64,000 nt of DNA from Daphnia carinata (taxonomy: Eukaryota > Arthropoda > Branchiopoda > Diplostraca > Daphniidae), in assembly GCF_022539665.2 (NCBI RefSeq), contig NC_081333.1, positions 4,092,001 to 4,156,000 of the forward strand, read 5' to 3'. Made by a program: the position numbers and the translations under genes. The notes below the pieces were generated by a model that saw nothing but the letters and a program-made list of their open reading frames with translations, was not told the DNA's origin and searched no databases. This document shows, piece after piece, positions 37,237-47,566 of this stretch. Each line of letters opens with the position of its first letter. Within the stretch, counting starts at the first letter, position 1.

Positions 37237-38241
37237 ATGGACATTGTGTTGGACTATTCTGAAGAATTCTTTTTTAAGCCCTACATTTATCCCGAAACAT
37301 GGCGACAGGACGATCCGTTAAGACAGCTGATCAACTTGTATGTCGTAACCAACATAGGGGGCGCTCTGCTGTATTTATCTTGTGCGACGGCTAGTTTCTA
37401 TTTGTTATTTGATCATCAGCTAATGAAGCACCCTCTATTTATAAAGGTAAAAATTAATTAATTTTATGTTTTGCTTCAATTTAACTATCTTTAACCTACA
37501 GGATCAAGTGAAATTGGAGATTCAGTACACGTTGAAGTCTGTTCCATGGATTAGTATTCCGACTGTGGCGCTCTTCTTCCTCGAAGTGCGAGGCCATAGC
37601 AAACTCTATGATGAAGTTGAACCATCACCCTTAGGTAAAATTTGGTAAACAATGTATCAATCCCACATTTTTCAATTTGGAAAATTTTTGCAGGTTGGAT
37701 GAAAGAGTTTGCTAATTTTGTATTCTTTGTACTGTTCACGGACATGTTGATCTACTGGATTCATCGATTCCTTCACCACAAGACCATTTACAAGGCATTA
37801 CCATTTCTTAACAAATCACCTACTTAACTAAGTTCTAAATCAATGTAATCTCATTTCTAGCATTTTCATAAGCCACACCATATTTGGAAAGTACCATCGC
37901 CATTTGCCAGTCACGCTTTTCATCCGGTAGATGGCTTCCTGCAGAGTGCCCCGTACCATATTTTTGTCTTCTTGTTCCCCTTGCATAAATTGACCTACCT
38001 CGGTCTATACGTCATCGTCAACATGTGGTCGACGTCCATTCACGATGGCATGTTTTTGGTCCCCAAAGCCCTGCAACCTATCATTAATGGAGCTGCCAAC
38101 CATACCGTCCACCATCTCTACTTTGATTACAATTACGGACAGTATTTCACCTTATGGGACCGCATTGGGGGATCCTATCTAGATCCGTCCATTAAGTTGT
38201 TGGAAGAGAAGGGTGCTTCGTGGAAAGAAAAGCTCAACTAA
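37237..38241 (+). CDS. SC5D: Sterol C5-desaturase / lathosterol oxidase
   Basis: Four exons: 37237-37446, 37502-37634, 37694-37794 and 37861-38241, about 274 residues. This is a membrane-bound fatty-acid-hydroxylase-superfamily protein with the three histidine boxes that bind the di-iron centre: HRFLHH, HKPHH, and HTVHH near the C-terminus. Between them [15 protein letters not shown] and [18 protein letters not shown] follow the SC5D pattern, as does [18 protein letters not shown]. The ER enzyme introduces the C5 double bond in sterols. Arthropods lack de novo sterol synthesis, so here it may modify dietary sterols, for example in routes toward 7-dehydro intermediates for ecdysteroids. Intron 3 has a GC donor. 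Confidence 0.88.
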
Positions 38242-38534
38242 AGGCTGTGGTGTTCTGTACATTGAGGTTTCTAGCTTAAAGAAATTGGATTTTAAATGGT
38301 GCAAGTCAATTCTAAGCTGGTAGTGAGTAAAACATAATGTGGTTCTTCAGTGTTATAATATATCAACGACGTCATGGCGATTGTTTCTGTGCTTTCTCTT
38401 TAAAAAAAAGTAATTTCCAAGGAATTCAACGATGGATTTGCGTTGAGCTCGAAAAATTGTCATATTCTCGTCGCCGTTAACCCAGGTGATAGTCGTTGAT
38501 AACGTTTCACACAGTTGGTTCTTTGTAGTAAGTC
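38242..38534. other. Short spacer
   Basis: SC5D 3' flank and upstream flank of the next secreted-protein gene. Nothing else seen. Confidence 0.3.
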
Positions 38535-39334
38535 ATGCTCCACATTTTGGTAAGTAGGCCTCAACTGTATTACTTCAAATCATCGTTTTTCCTAACTATT
38601 GTATTTTTCAAACGTAACCAGGTACTATTAGTCATGACCATAATGCCAATCCTGGCAAAAAATGGTAATCTCAAATTAGGATGTTAATAGAATAGGTGTT
38701 ATTTAACACATTATTTGATAACCTTGAATTAATTTTAGATGTCTTGACAAAAATTGAGGCTGGAGAATCGTTTAACGTTCGACTGAGATTTATGAATACG
38801 CAAGATTATCTCTGTGTGGTGGAAAGTAATTACTCGGAAGATGATAGACGTCGTCGAGTGCTCAGTTTCCCACTGGGGGAAGAATTAGAGAGAAACACAA
38901 TGCTTGACTGGTTGCTGGAACCTGTGCAACAAGGCCAAGAAAATGCACCTGTAGTTGTCCGCTTCAGCAGTATTAAACATCCGGGAGAATACCTAATAGC
39001 TGGAACAGACGCTTTGACGTTGGACGAGAATCGACGCAAAGTCTATACTTGGAAAGAAACGGGAACGGATTTCAGCGAATGGGGTGGTCCGCATGATTGG
39101 CTTCTGCTAGAAAACCAGATGCCACCTGAGGATCGTTCTTCGTCCAATTCGTTTATTTTACGTAATAAGAAATTCAACGAGGATCTTTACGTCAGCAAAG
39201 AGCAATTTGAACTTAATCCCAAGTACCGCGCAGTTTATACCTGGCGTCAAGACATTAAGAATGAAAATTCAGCCAGTGGAGCTTCAATAAGCGCGTGGGA
39301 GATCATCATTCAAAAGGAAAATCCATCATCGTGA
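38535..39334 (+). CDS. Secreted protein with threefold beta-trefoil-like repeat
   Basis: Three exons: 38535-38549 (MLHIL), 38622-38664 and 38739-39334, about 217 residues. A signal peptide (MLHILVLLVMTIMPILAKN) spans the first intron. The mature chain shows a roughly threefold pattern: YLCVVE...RRRRVLSFP, YLIAGTDALTLDENRRKVYTWKE and LYVSKEQFELNPKYRAVYTWRQD, each ending in a hydrophobic-x-W/F strand. Repeats spaced at about 45-60 residues are what a beta-trefoil (lectin, fascin or agglutinin-like) would show. I do not recognise a named family. It contains a single Cys in the mature part, so disulfides are not structural. Confidence 0.72.
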
Positions 39335-39777
39335 ACTTGCCCTGCAATCATTTCACTTCGTCTTGTTATATTTGTAGTTGTTCTCTTCCTCTGTAGTATA
39401 ATGTCTCAGCGAATCTGTAGATCACGCAGAGAAAATATCTAATGTGTTTAGTTTCTCGACAGTTGGTTGATTTAGTGCCATGTCTACGTTAGGCCCGGTT
39501 TCCGCCAAGATGGATTTTAAACACTTGCAGGATTTCCATGTCTGTAGAATGCCAAAAAGGATTTGTCGACTGGCATTACTTCAGTCGCATTGAGTCATGT
39601 GTTATTTTGAGTCCTGATAATGTGAGATAATATAGTTTGGGAGCGTGAAACCCGGCGAATGCGTTCGTCTAGTACTTTATCAGTTCGGTACCACAACATC
39701 CGACAGCAAGTGTGTCACCGTTCGCCGGCGTGAATGTTGGTTTTATTAAATAGCTGGCCGCATCGAACACCACAAGA
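39335..39777. other. Spacer upstream of the WD40 gene
   Basis: UTR-like sequence with no supported coding frame. Confidence 0.3.
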
Positions 39778-41598
39778 TGGCTGGAAGTAATACCGTAAAC
39801 TGTGAAATTATTAAAATGTTTTATGGTGTCAAAAGCTTTTGTCAGATTAGAGAGTGATTGCGCATTGTGTTTGTCATTGTTTACGTCATTGTTTACGGAT
39901 TTTTCATTGTTTACCTTGATAGCATGTGAATCTTGGGAAGAGGACGACCGTGAAGGAGATTTCAGAAAAACTGGCCAGACGTGTTACAACAGAGAAAAAC
40001 AATCGAACGATGGCGGACATGTCTTTGACTGTGCTTTTCATCCGACCCGGCCTTTACTAGCGTGCGGATTAAGTAATGGATCGATCCGGTTATTCCGTGG
40101 TCGGGATGCAGACGCAGTGTTCGATAGCTGGACAATAGACGACCGATTCCGATTGGACAACGCGACCCACATCAACTGCTTGGCTTGGAACGTAACAACT
40201 CCGTTCTGATATTGTAAAGCTTTTAAAACGGAATATTCAATTCTTATTTTCTAAACAGGTGGATGGAACGCGGTTAGCGGCCGGATGCTTTGACGGGACA
40301 GTTGCAATATGGCAGTGCAATGGAACCGATGACTCTGTTATACCTTACCAAGCAAAAGAACATAATTTAGCAGTATTTGACATCATCTGGAATCGATGGA
40401 ACTGTTACCTGTTTGCCACACGAAGCCGGGATGAAGTATTAAATTACAATAGAATTTATCTGTGTGACAATTTTAATAATTGTGGATTGGATGCTCTAGG
40501 GAGAACTCCAGAGGATATTTACATGGAACTCAGATTCGAACGAACCAGTGTATTGTCAATGCCTCGAACTCGACACGAAATTCGTTTGGGATTTCGAATG
40601 GATCTCTTCTACACGGCTGGCCGCATGTACTTATGAAGGAACTATCCTCATTTGTGAAATCGGGTCTAAACTGCCGGTTAGGCGTCTCAGCCACGTACAG
40701 TAGAAAGAGTTTTTAATGTTAAATAAAGTTTACGTGACTGGTATAAGATAATTCTTCGTTCAACTCTAGCCTGGTGTACGGAAAGTTCGATGGCATTTCG
40801 CGTTGCACTATCTCATTTCATGTTCAACTGATGGATCAATTAAGGTAAATTCAAAGCTTAACTAATTTCAAACCTCACCGTAAAGCTTTTTTCATTCTGT
40901 TCAGGTTTGGTCTAAAAACAGGCATCAAGAAGTCGGCGAGATCCAACTGGAGAACCGAGTCTATTGCGTCGATTGCCACGGACTTCGATCCGGCGGATCC
41001 GCTTTGATTGCCAGGTGCTTTATCTTTATGGATTGATTCAACTGTATAGAGACATTAAGCCAAAATTTCGTTTTGAGGCAATTATCGAATAATTTTGACA
41101 ATATTTTTGTTAATCAGTGGGCTAGAAGATGGAACAGTTGCCATTTGGCACGTGACGGAAAACCGATTACAAATTCTCAGTGAACATTATTTGGATGCCG
41201 TCACTTGCATCTCGTTTTCACCTGACGGACAGTACCTGGCAACGTTAGATAATGAAGAAAAACTGATTATTTGGTCTACGGCGGTACTGTCACATAAATC
41301 ATTATCGTCTATCGTAGACTTTGATAATGCTATTTGACGATTACAGAATTGGGTCGTAATCTTTCATCACTTTAAACCAGCAACCGAATACTGGAATCAT
41401 ATCAGGTGGAATACCACCAGCAACAAATTAGCGATATCCAGTACTTCTCACGAGGTAAAATAACAATTCTAAATTCCTTATTCTTTACACGAAGGGCCCC
41501 TAAAAACTTTACAAGTTATTATCTCAATGAAAATGCAGATCCATATTATCGAGCTGGAAGATGAATTCGAAGACTGCATCAGCTCACATGACGAATAA
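39778..41598 (+). CDS. WD40-repeat protein distantly like TBL1/THOC3
   Basis: Nine exons: 39778-39787, 39923-40191, 40259-40435, 40500-40694, 40770-40844, 40905-41014, 41118-41283, 41347-41454 and 41539-41598, about 389 residues. WD repeats are seen as HVFDCAFHPTRPLLACG...IRLFRG, HINCLAWNVDGTRLAAGCFDGTVAIWQ, VFDIIWN, FVWDFEWISSTRLAACTYEG, RKVRWHFALHYLISCSTDGSIKVW and CISFSPDGQYLATLDNEEKLIIW. The best resemblance is to transducin-beta-like (TBL1/ebi) or THOC3 propellers, but no LisH or F-box-like N-terminal region is present. The 10-nt first exon was chosen because it gives the right phase; an alternative start within exon 2 cannot be excluded. A protein-interaction role is likely. Confidence 0.68.
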
Positions 41599-41878
41599 AA
41601 GTCTACGTCAATTTATCCCTTTTCAATAATTAAACTGTTGTATGTACCACATCTATCATCTCACATACATGTTGAAATTTCTACTTGGTGTGCTCGGCCG
41701 TGTGTGGTATGGCGCTGTGAGAGTGTGAGATCTTGCTGATGTAACACGAAGAAACTGGATCTCCGGATACTGATCGTCGTAGACCTGGAGGAGATAGTCT
41801 ATGTTAAAATCTATAATTTTTATCTTTTTTGCGTGTTTTTTTAGTTTTTTCCTGTAAGAAGCGAGGATGCCACACCGC

Positions 41879-42160
41879 ATGGCAAGTGTGCCTACATTAC
41901 CTAGCAGAAGGTTAGCACTCTTCTGAATTATTTTTTACATGTAATTTTGCGAAGTTTATAAGATTTAACTGACATTGTTTCTGGCAAGGTTGTGTCGCGC
42001 ACCTTTTCCTTTCACCCCCTCCGGATTCATGCTAGCAAATGGAAATTGGAGCTTGGCCTCAATAAAGCGGGTAAAAAGTATTTTTTTTCTTCCTATCACA
42101 TTCCTTTATTCCATTCACAATAAAAAATTGTTTCCACAGACTATCAAAGTATCTATCTAA
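41879..42160 (+). CDS. Possible 44-residue spliced small ORF
   Basis: Exons 41879-41910, 41989-42070 and 42140-42160 can be joined in phase through GT-AG pairs and give a 44-residue frame starting MASVPTLPSRR, with FTPSGFMLANGNWSLASIKR in the middle exon. No family is recognised and there is no signal peptide. It might be a real microprotein, a fragment of a dead gene or coincidence. Confidence 0.28.
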
Positions 42161-42465
42161 TATTTTTTATGGTTTTTAGGGGGGGGGGGGATTAAGACAC
42201 AAGAGATGAAAAAGTAATGACTTCTGACTCCAGGAGATATCACGTTAAGTTCGATTTATATAAAGTGATTTAATTCCGCGTAAAAAATGATTGCAGGCCG
42301 CTTACCAGAGGAAGGCCATTGCGCGGTCCCTTCTAATAGGTCATCATGATACCCACATTGAAGTAAACCAAAATTCAACACCGTTAAAAAGCAACCAACG
42401 CGTCCTTTGCGGTGCTAACTCAAGGGTGACAATGCGGCCATTCATTTTCATGTTTCAATTTTTCA

Positions 42466-42473
42466 TATAAATA
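42466..42473 (+). promoter_or_regulatory. TATA box of secreted acidic protein gene
   Basis: TATAAATA, 84 nt before the ATG at 42550, leaving a 5' UTR of about 50 nt. Confidence 0.6.
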
Positions 42474-42549
42474 TGTGAACGCAAAAGAAACGGAGATATT
42501 CTCATTCAAAGCATCGACAGAAACAGTGTTCCACCCATAAAGCTTTAGA

Positions 42550-43217
42550 ATGTTTCGTTTTATTCAATTGTTGGTAAGTCGACCATAAATTTCTGTACAA
42601 AATAATCCATTGTTAATCATTATAACGTTTTTCAGTTTGTCGCAAGTATGTTCTTCGCAACCTTACTAGAAGAAACAAACTCATTCACTCTAGAACGAGT
42701 GAATGGGGGAGACGACCACGATCATAACGATTCATGTGAAACTTCTGTCGATTTCGGTTATCGCACAGTAGATGACATGGACTACGAAGACGTGTTGGAG
42801 GTAGAGGACACCGAAGTAAATGGACAGATTCAAGACACATCGGAAGAAAATAGATTGGTTAAGCGAAATTCCTTCCATGCACCGGGTCAAAGAAGGATCT
42901 CGTTTAACCGTCATATTCAGCATAAGTTGGAGTCCGTGGAAGATTATGACGAGATGCCGTTCCAGCATCCTAGGACGCCAACTGCTAGCCACCAAGGTAA
43001 TCATCAGTTGTGGGATGTTAGCGATGAGCAGCAATCTTGGGAAGTGAAGGATCCGTCGTTGAGAAATTTGTTTGGAATTCGTTGGGATTCTGCCAAGAAT
43101 AAGAAGACCACTCATCGTTCATCAGTCGAAGATTCGATGGAAGATTTGCTTCGTCAACAACACGAAAGACATTCGGCAAGTAGGAGAAGCAAACGTCCGT
43201 CTGGCATTGTATTTTAG
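42550..43217 (+). CDS. Secreted acidic protein with dibasic cleavage sites
   Basis: Two exons: 42550-42573 (MFRFIQLL) and 42636-43217, about 201 residues. A signal peptide (MFRFIQLLFVASMFFATLLE) crosses the intron. An acidic middle (DDHDHNDS, DDMDYEDVLEVEDTE) precedes dibasic sites LVKR, GQRR and, near the C-terminus, SRRSKR. KRNSFHAPGQRR would release NSFHAPGQ-type peptides if cleaved by prohormone convertase. No Gly directly precedes a dibasic site, so amidation is not predicted, and no known neuropeptide family is recognised. There is no Cys in the presumed bioactive part. A secreted matrix or cuticle protein is equally possible. Confidence 0.65.
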
Positions 43218-44149
43218 ACCTTTTCTGTAGATCCTACAATTTAAGATTGCGATATATTTTCTATTTAATCACCTACTTCTTGGGCAATCATTTAGTATTC
43301 TGACCTTTTAACCAAAATTTCGCTAAGTGACCGTTTTTTTGTTTATTGGCGATTTCGCAATAAAACTTTGAGCAATGCTATAACCAAGTTTATGCAATGC
43401 ACATGGGAAACGTGTGGAGTGTAGGACAAACGCGTAAAATTTCAATTATGCCACAAGTCAAGGGAAAGGCGCAATAGATCCATGGTCTTCCAAACTGGCC
43501 TGAGATTAGCCACCGAAGTAGCTTGCATGCCATGCAAAACAATGATCACCTGTGTTTCTTCGCGGTTTGCGACAAAATTCCGTCCAAAGGGTCCTATTTG
43601 ATTTCCCATCTCTACACGTGATCCTATCTTAAAAGAAAATATTATTCACGGTTGAGCGCCGTCGGGAACTTCCCCCTAGGCCCTGCCCATGCTCCTTTTT
43701 GGTCCGTAGACCGAGGCGGAAGTTAGTTCCTCAGATGAATTCATATCAATTGAAATACCATGGCCTGTTAAGTCCGTTGGAGTGATATCTTTATACTCGA
43801 CACGATACTATCACGACGGGCCACTGCGTACGATCCGTCTGCTCGTGGAGCGGCTCTTTCCATCCGTTGGACTTAACTGGTATACTTACCTTTGGTAACA
43901 AGCCGATTGAGACAAGACGATACCTGTGTGCACTGGGATCAGTGTTTAACCTGTTAGCATTGGCCAGGTGATCCACTAGGCCAATGTCGCATGTAGCCCA
44001 TACACATCTCCTTGTTGGTCCGCGCAAACGCCCTTGGGCAAGATGCAGGTCTGAAATGTTCAAAGAATTAGCTCCGTTGGAGAGTGATAGACGTACATGC
44101 TCGTCCTGATATACTGGCGCGCTAGCATTGCATATTTGCATCAAACATC
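43218..44149. other. Non-coding flank of the inverted-repeat region
   Basis: No gene with splice support. At 43488-43545 the - strand reads as a copy of a coding segment found at 49595-49657 (+). A local inverted motif (TTAAGTCC around 43768, GGACTTAA around 43871) is visible. An open - strand frame at 43791-44144 has no family character. Confidence 0.4.
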
Positions 44150-44700
44150 CGGTTTATTTCGAAAAACGATTAACTTAGTGAAAAATAGCAATTTACCCGG
44201 AATCAGCATTCAATCTTGGGTATATCCTGTGATACTCAACCAATTCTGATGAGGGCCAGTTTTTGCAGAAAAAAATTTTAAGCCCGACTAAATAAGCCCG
44301 ACTTTTCTCGGTCGGGCTTAAAAAAATTTTCGGAAAAAACTGACACTCATCAGAGTTAGTTGAATATCACAGGATATGCTCAAAACTGAATGCTGATGCC
44401 GGAAAAATTGCGATTTTTTTCTTTAAGTTAATCGTTTTTTATTTGTTTGATATTTCTATTGCATCGCTCTAGCGCTGTAGCGTACTGGCGCGCTAGCATT
44501 GCATCAAATATTCGGTGTATTTCAAAAACGATTAACTTAATGAAAAAAAAGCAATTATACCGGAATCAGCATTCAATTTTGAGCATATCCTGTGATATTC
44601 AACGAATTCCGATGGGGGTCAGTTTTTGGTGAAAAATATTTTGAAGCCCGACTAAATAAGCCCGACTTTTCGTTCGAGTGTATTTGGAGTATTAAGTAGA
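44110..44700. repeat. MITE-like palindromic element with tandem partial copies
   Basis: A unit of about 165 bp (from GCATCAAAyATyCGGT... through AACGATTAACTTA to AAGCCCGACTAAATAAGCCC) occurs at about 44143-44305, in reverse orientation at about 44310-44460, and again forward at about 44500-44672. The first two form a long hairpin centred near 44305-44310. A third forward copy sits at about 49045-49216. The layout is that of non-autonomous DNA-transposon or foldback elements. Confidence 0.7.
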
Positions 44701-44949
44701 AAGCTGACCAGTAGATGGCGATAGCAGTAAAACAGAAAAATATGGCAATCCGTTTTACATTAAAAAAAAAAAAAAAATGGCGGAAAAAAAATAAAAAATC
44801 GCACTTTTTTCTTTTTTTCCGACACGTAGCCATCTACCGCTCAGACTCATTATTACTGGCGTAGGCAATTTCAGTCCATTGGATGCCATTCGCAGTTAGT
44901 TCAGTAGCGTGGATGGAGAATAACGCATGGCTGGAGGAACAATTGAAAA

Positions 44950-45437
44950 ATGGATAAGATAATACAACAAAAGGATGGTAAGTATAAACATTATTATATT
45001 TGTTTTGAATTATTAATTATTGTTTATTAGATCAAATTATGGACCTGCAGGCTCAATTATTGCAACAGCACAAAATATTAGATAACAGCAAAGCTAAGGA
45101 TGGTAAGGCCTAATACATAATGATTCTATTTATTTGCTTTTATTCATTTGTGTTTTGTAGCTCAAAGTTTGAGTCTACAAGCTCAGCTAGGGGAAAAGAA
45201 CAAATTGGAACGGAACAGTTTCCAAACAGTGAAGGAGGTTTTTCCAAACTCAAATCTAACTGAACATGAGGATGAATTGGCATTAGGCGAACACAGTCAG
45301 GTACCTAAACTTTTCAAATAAGAATTCAAAATAAGTATAGAATTTTAACAAACAATTATTTATTGTTTAGTTATTCAGTTTACTTCTCTGTCTAAAGAAC
45401 AACTTGTCCTTTATGTTCAGAGTGTTGGGGAAACTGG
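44950..45437 (+). CDS. Short coiled-coil gene in the left arm
   Basis: Four exons join in phase: 44950-44977 (MDKIIQQKD), 45031-45102, 45161-45300 and 45379-45437. A fifth at about 45484-45513 would end the frame at a TAG after DEHHTWTL, giving roughly 109 residues. Heptad-like sequence is seen in QIMDLQAQLLQQHKILDNSK and SLSLQAQLGEKNKLERNS, and an LSKEQLVLYVQSVGETG segment follows. I do not recognise the family. An exon-like frame at 49446-49658 (+) could be its original 3' end, because the phases fit after the NSKAKD exon. May be a fragment captured by the repeat. Confidence 0.5.
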
Positions 45438-46028
45438 GTACTTAAATGGCCCTAAAGATGTTTTAATTTTGCTGCCATTGCAGAGATGAACATCATACAT
45501 GGACTCTTTAGGTATGAAAGGATTTTTCTTCAAATAATTTTGAATTTATGACGAAGAATTTCTCCTCCTTTTTGCCAACCAGGTCTAATCTACCAAAAAA
45601 AATTTTATCCAAAAGGAAAGGATTTTCATGTACTGGGAACACAACTATCAACAGTGCAACATTGTACAGGTGCTAGTTTATCATTCAAGAGCCTTATACA
45701 ATGATGTTAATCTGCAATTTGTATGTCCTTCCCCAAGCTTCCACCAGAAGTTGAATCTATGAGTCATGTAAGTTACATGATCAACAGTTGATATGTTTAA
45801 CGGTGTTGTTTTTCTTTTCTCAATATAGGTTAATAGTAACATTGGATCTGAAAAAATTCTTGGTTGGGGCAAGACACTGAATAAATTGTATTGATTGGAT
45901 GGATGACATGACATTTCTATACTTAATTCGGATTCCCCAGACGGTATTTGATATTAAAAAAATTGAAGTGCATATCTGGGCTCCCTTCTTTTCTGAAGCC
46001 CCGTTTCCCCTTGACTCGTAATAAGCCC

Positions 46029-46341
46029 GTAGGGGGTCATGCCCCTACTGTACGGTATATATAAAAATAACATATACCGAGGTTTGGAGGGCTCTGGCCG
46101 GAAAGGGGACGTGGGGTGCCGCTTAGTCCGATGATGTGTTCACGGAGGGCGATGTGGCTACCCACAAATCCGAACTAAAGGTTAATCGCTCCTGTAAAAA
46201 TGTTCCAAATCTTCAGCTCTTCTTCCGGCTTCTCTTAGCCAATCACCGGGTAATCTCCCCGGTGGGTCAACAAGGCAGTGTCTCCCCCTGCCTGGGTTGA
46301 CGGCAACTTTTGAAAGGGCTATTGTGCCTTTTTAAAGTTGC
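46029..46341 (+). other. Tandem stem-loop block, left arm
   Basis: At least four strong hairpins can be drawn: 46029-46035 with 46042-46048 (GTAGGGG/CCCCTAC), 46053-46060 with 46072-46079 (CGGTATAT/ATATACCG), 46244-46250 with 46258-46264 (CACCGGG/CCCGGTG), and 46266-46301 (GTCAAC/GTTGAC enclosing AGGCAG/CTGCCT). A further stem pairs 46303-46310 with 46334-46341 (GCAACTTT/AAAGTTGC) and contains an inner AAAGG/CCTTT. No coding frame spans it. It looks like structured RNA or the terminal structure of a mobile element. Confidence 0.6.
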
Positions 46342-46562
46342 AAAAATAATTGTAATGTGCAGAGAATTGTCAATAAATTTTTTTTTATAAAATTTTTTTG
46401 CAAAATTTGTTTCCTTCATTGTCTGTGTTCACACATTACATTTATCATCTTTTTTTTATTTAGCTTTCTCAATTCTCCTTTATTGTTTATGCCACGTGTA
46501 ATGGTAAGCATTGTTTCCTGTAAGCATAGTTTATCTGTAAGCATTCAATTATTATACAAGGA

Positions 46563-46614
46563 TCGAACCCTAGATGTTCGGCATTCCGCGCCGATGCTTT
46601 ACCAATGAGCCATG
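46563..46614 (-). ncRNA. tRNA-like module 1
   Basis: On the - strand: GGCTCATTGGTAAAGC (A-box-like D arm), an anticodon-like arm CGGC-GCGGAAT-GCCG, then GGGTTCGATCC (B box and T arm). No convincing 7-bp acceptor stem can be formed, so it is more likely a tRNA-derived Pol III promoter or SINE head than a working tRNA. Confidence 0.5.
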
Positions 46615-46742
46615 AATCATATGATGTCAAGTTGGCTTTTTTCTAGTCACTTGCGGACTTGCATTTACACTTTGAATAAAACTGAAATGCAATACTGCAA
46701 TATTATTTTCTCCATTTAGATGTAGATTTTTATACATCTAGT

Positions 46743-46803
46743 AAGGTTTGAACCCAGGGTAACAGTTATCGCAGCTGAATGCTCTACCACAGAGCTATGG
46801 ACA
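46743..46803 (-). ncRNA. tRNA-like module 2
   Basis: On the - strand: TAGCTCTGTGGTAGAGC with a perfect 4-bp D stem (GCTC/GAGC) and GGGTTCAAACC as the B box. The anticodon arm is weak (CAG/CTG outer pairs). No acceptor stem. Confidence 0.5.
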
Positions 46804-46906
46804 TTATAAAAGCAATACAAAGATAAACATATACTTGTGAAAGACTGCATAAACATCCTAGACGATAACATATGATATGCGATAATAAAAAATTTATATA
46901 TATCTT

Positions 46907-46966
46907 GTGGCTCAATGTTAGAGCATCGGCGTTGCACGCTGAATGTCTGAGGATCGATTCCCATGC
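46907..46966 (+). ncRNA. tRNA-like module 3
   Basis: GGCTCAATGTTAGAGC gives a perfect D stem. TCGGC-GTTGCAC-GCTGA folds as a 5-bp stem with a 7-nt loop whose anticodon position would read TGC. GGATCGATTCC matches the B box. The acceptor stem is not convincing. Confidence 0.5.
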
Positions 46967-47253
46967 CAGTAAAACAATATACAAATACAAAATTACTTCA
47001 GAAAATATCAAGGTATTACACGTTGTTCCTTGTCTAAGTTCATGAATTCAAAAAGTGTAATAAATAATAATTGAAAACTTACAGATAAACGATACAACGG
47101 TGGCAAAAACAATAAAATTGAATTGCGCAAGCTGAATAAAAAAAAAGTTGATAAATGTAATGTGTGAACACAGACAATGAAGGAAACAAATTTTGCAAAA
47201 AATTTTATAAAAAAAAATTTATTGACAATTCTCTGCACATTACAATTATTTTT

Positions 47254-47566
47254 GCAACTTTAAAAAGGCACAATAGCCCTTTCAAAAGTTGCCGTCAACC
47301 CAGGCAGGGGGAGACACTGCCTTGTTGACCCACCGGGGAGATTACCCGGTGATTGGCTAAGAGAAGCCGGAAGAAGAGCTGAAGATTTGGAACATTTTTA
47401 CAGGAGCGATTAACCTTTAGTTCGGATTTGTGGGTAGCCACATCGCCCTCCGTGAACACATCATCGGACTAAGCGGCACCCCACGTCCCCTTTCCGGCCA
47501 GAGCCCTCCAAACCTCGGTATATGTTATTTTTATATATACCGTACAGTAGGGGCATGACCCCCTAC
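47254..47566 (-). other. Tandem stem-loop block, right arm
   Basis: Mirror copy of the stem-loop block at 46029-46341, with the same hairpins (for example GTAGGGG at 47547-47553). Confidence 0.6.

Larger units (their letters stand above)
44740..46555 (+). repeat. Left arm of a large inverted duplication
   Basis: Positions mirror the right arm by the rule x + y = 93595. For example, an identical 77-residue frame lies at 45681-45914 (-) and 47681-47914 (+). Symmetry was checked at 44867/48728, 46029/47566 and 46491/47104. Near the inner end (after 46495) the arms diverge and a 22-nt offset appears. Both arms carry the same coiled-coil gene and stem-loop block. Confidence 0.85.
46556..47054. 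other. Spacer of the inverted duplication with tRNA-like modules
   Basis: About 500 nt of unique sequence between the arms. It contains three tRNA-like stretches listed separately, two on the - strand and one on the +, and otherwise AT-rich DNA. Confidence 0.55.

Noticed and set aside
41656-41880. - strand frame ending PSTPSRNFNMYVR with an acceptor-like CTCCAG
   Set aside because: No upstream exon could be joined to it and it overlaps the 3' flank of the WD40 gene; kept out for lack of support.
43768-43880. Inverted motif TTAAGTCC/GGACTTAA
   Set aside because: Only about 10 bp and imperfect outside the core; too short to call a distinct element.
43791-44144. Open - strand frame of 117 codons left of the inverted duplication
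   Set aside because: No family character, no flanking splice sites and composition like the surrounding repeat; probably a chance frame.
45681-45914. 77-codon frame beginning MSCHPSNQYN (and its mirror at 47681-47914)
   Set aside because: It lies antisense to the spliced exon-like pieces of the coiled-coil region and has no splice or domain support. It is useful as proof of arm identity but not as a gene.
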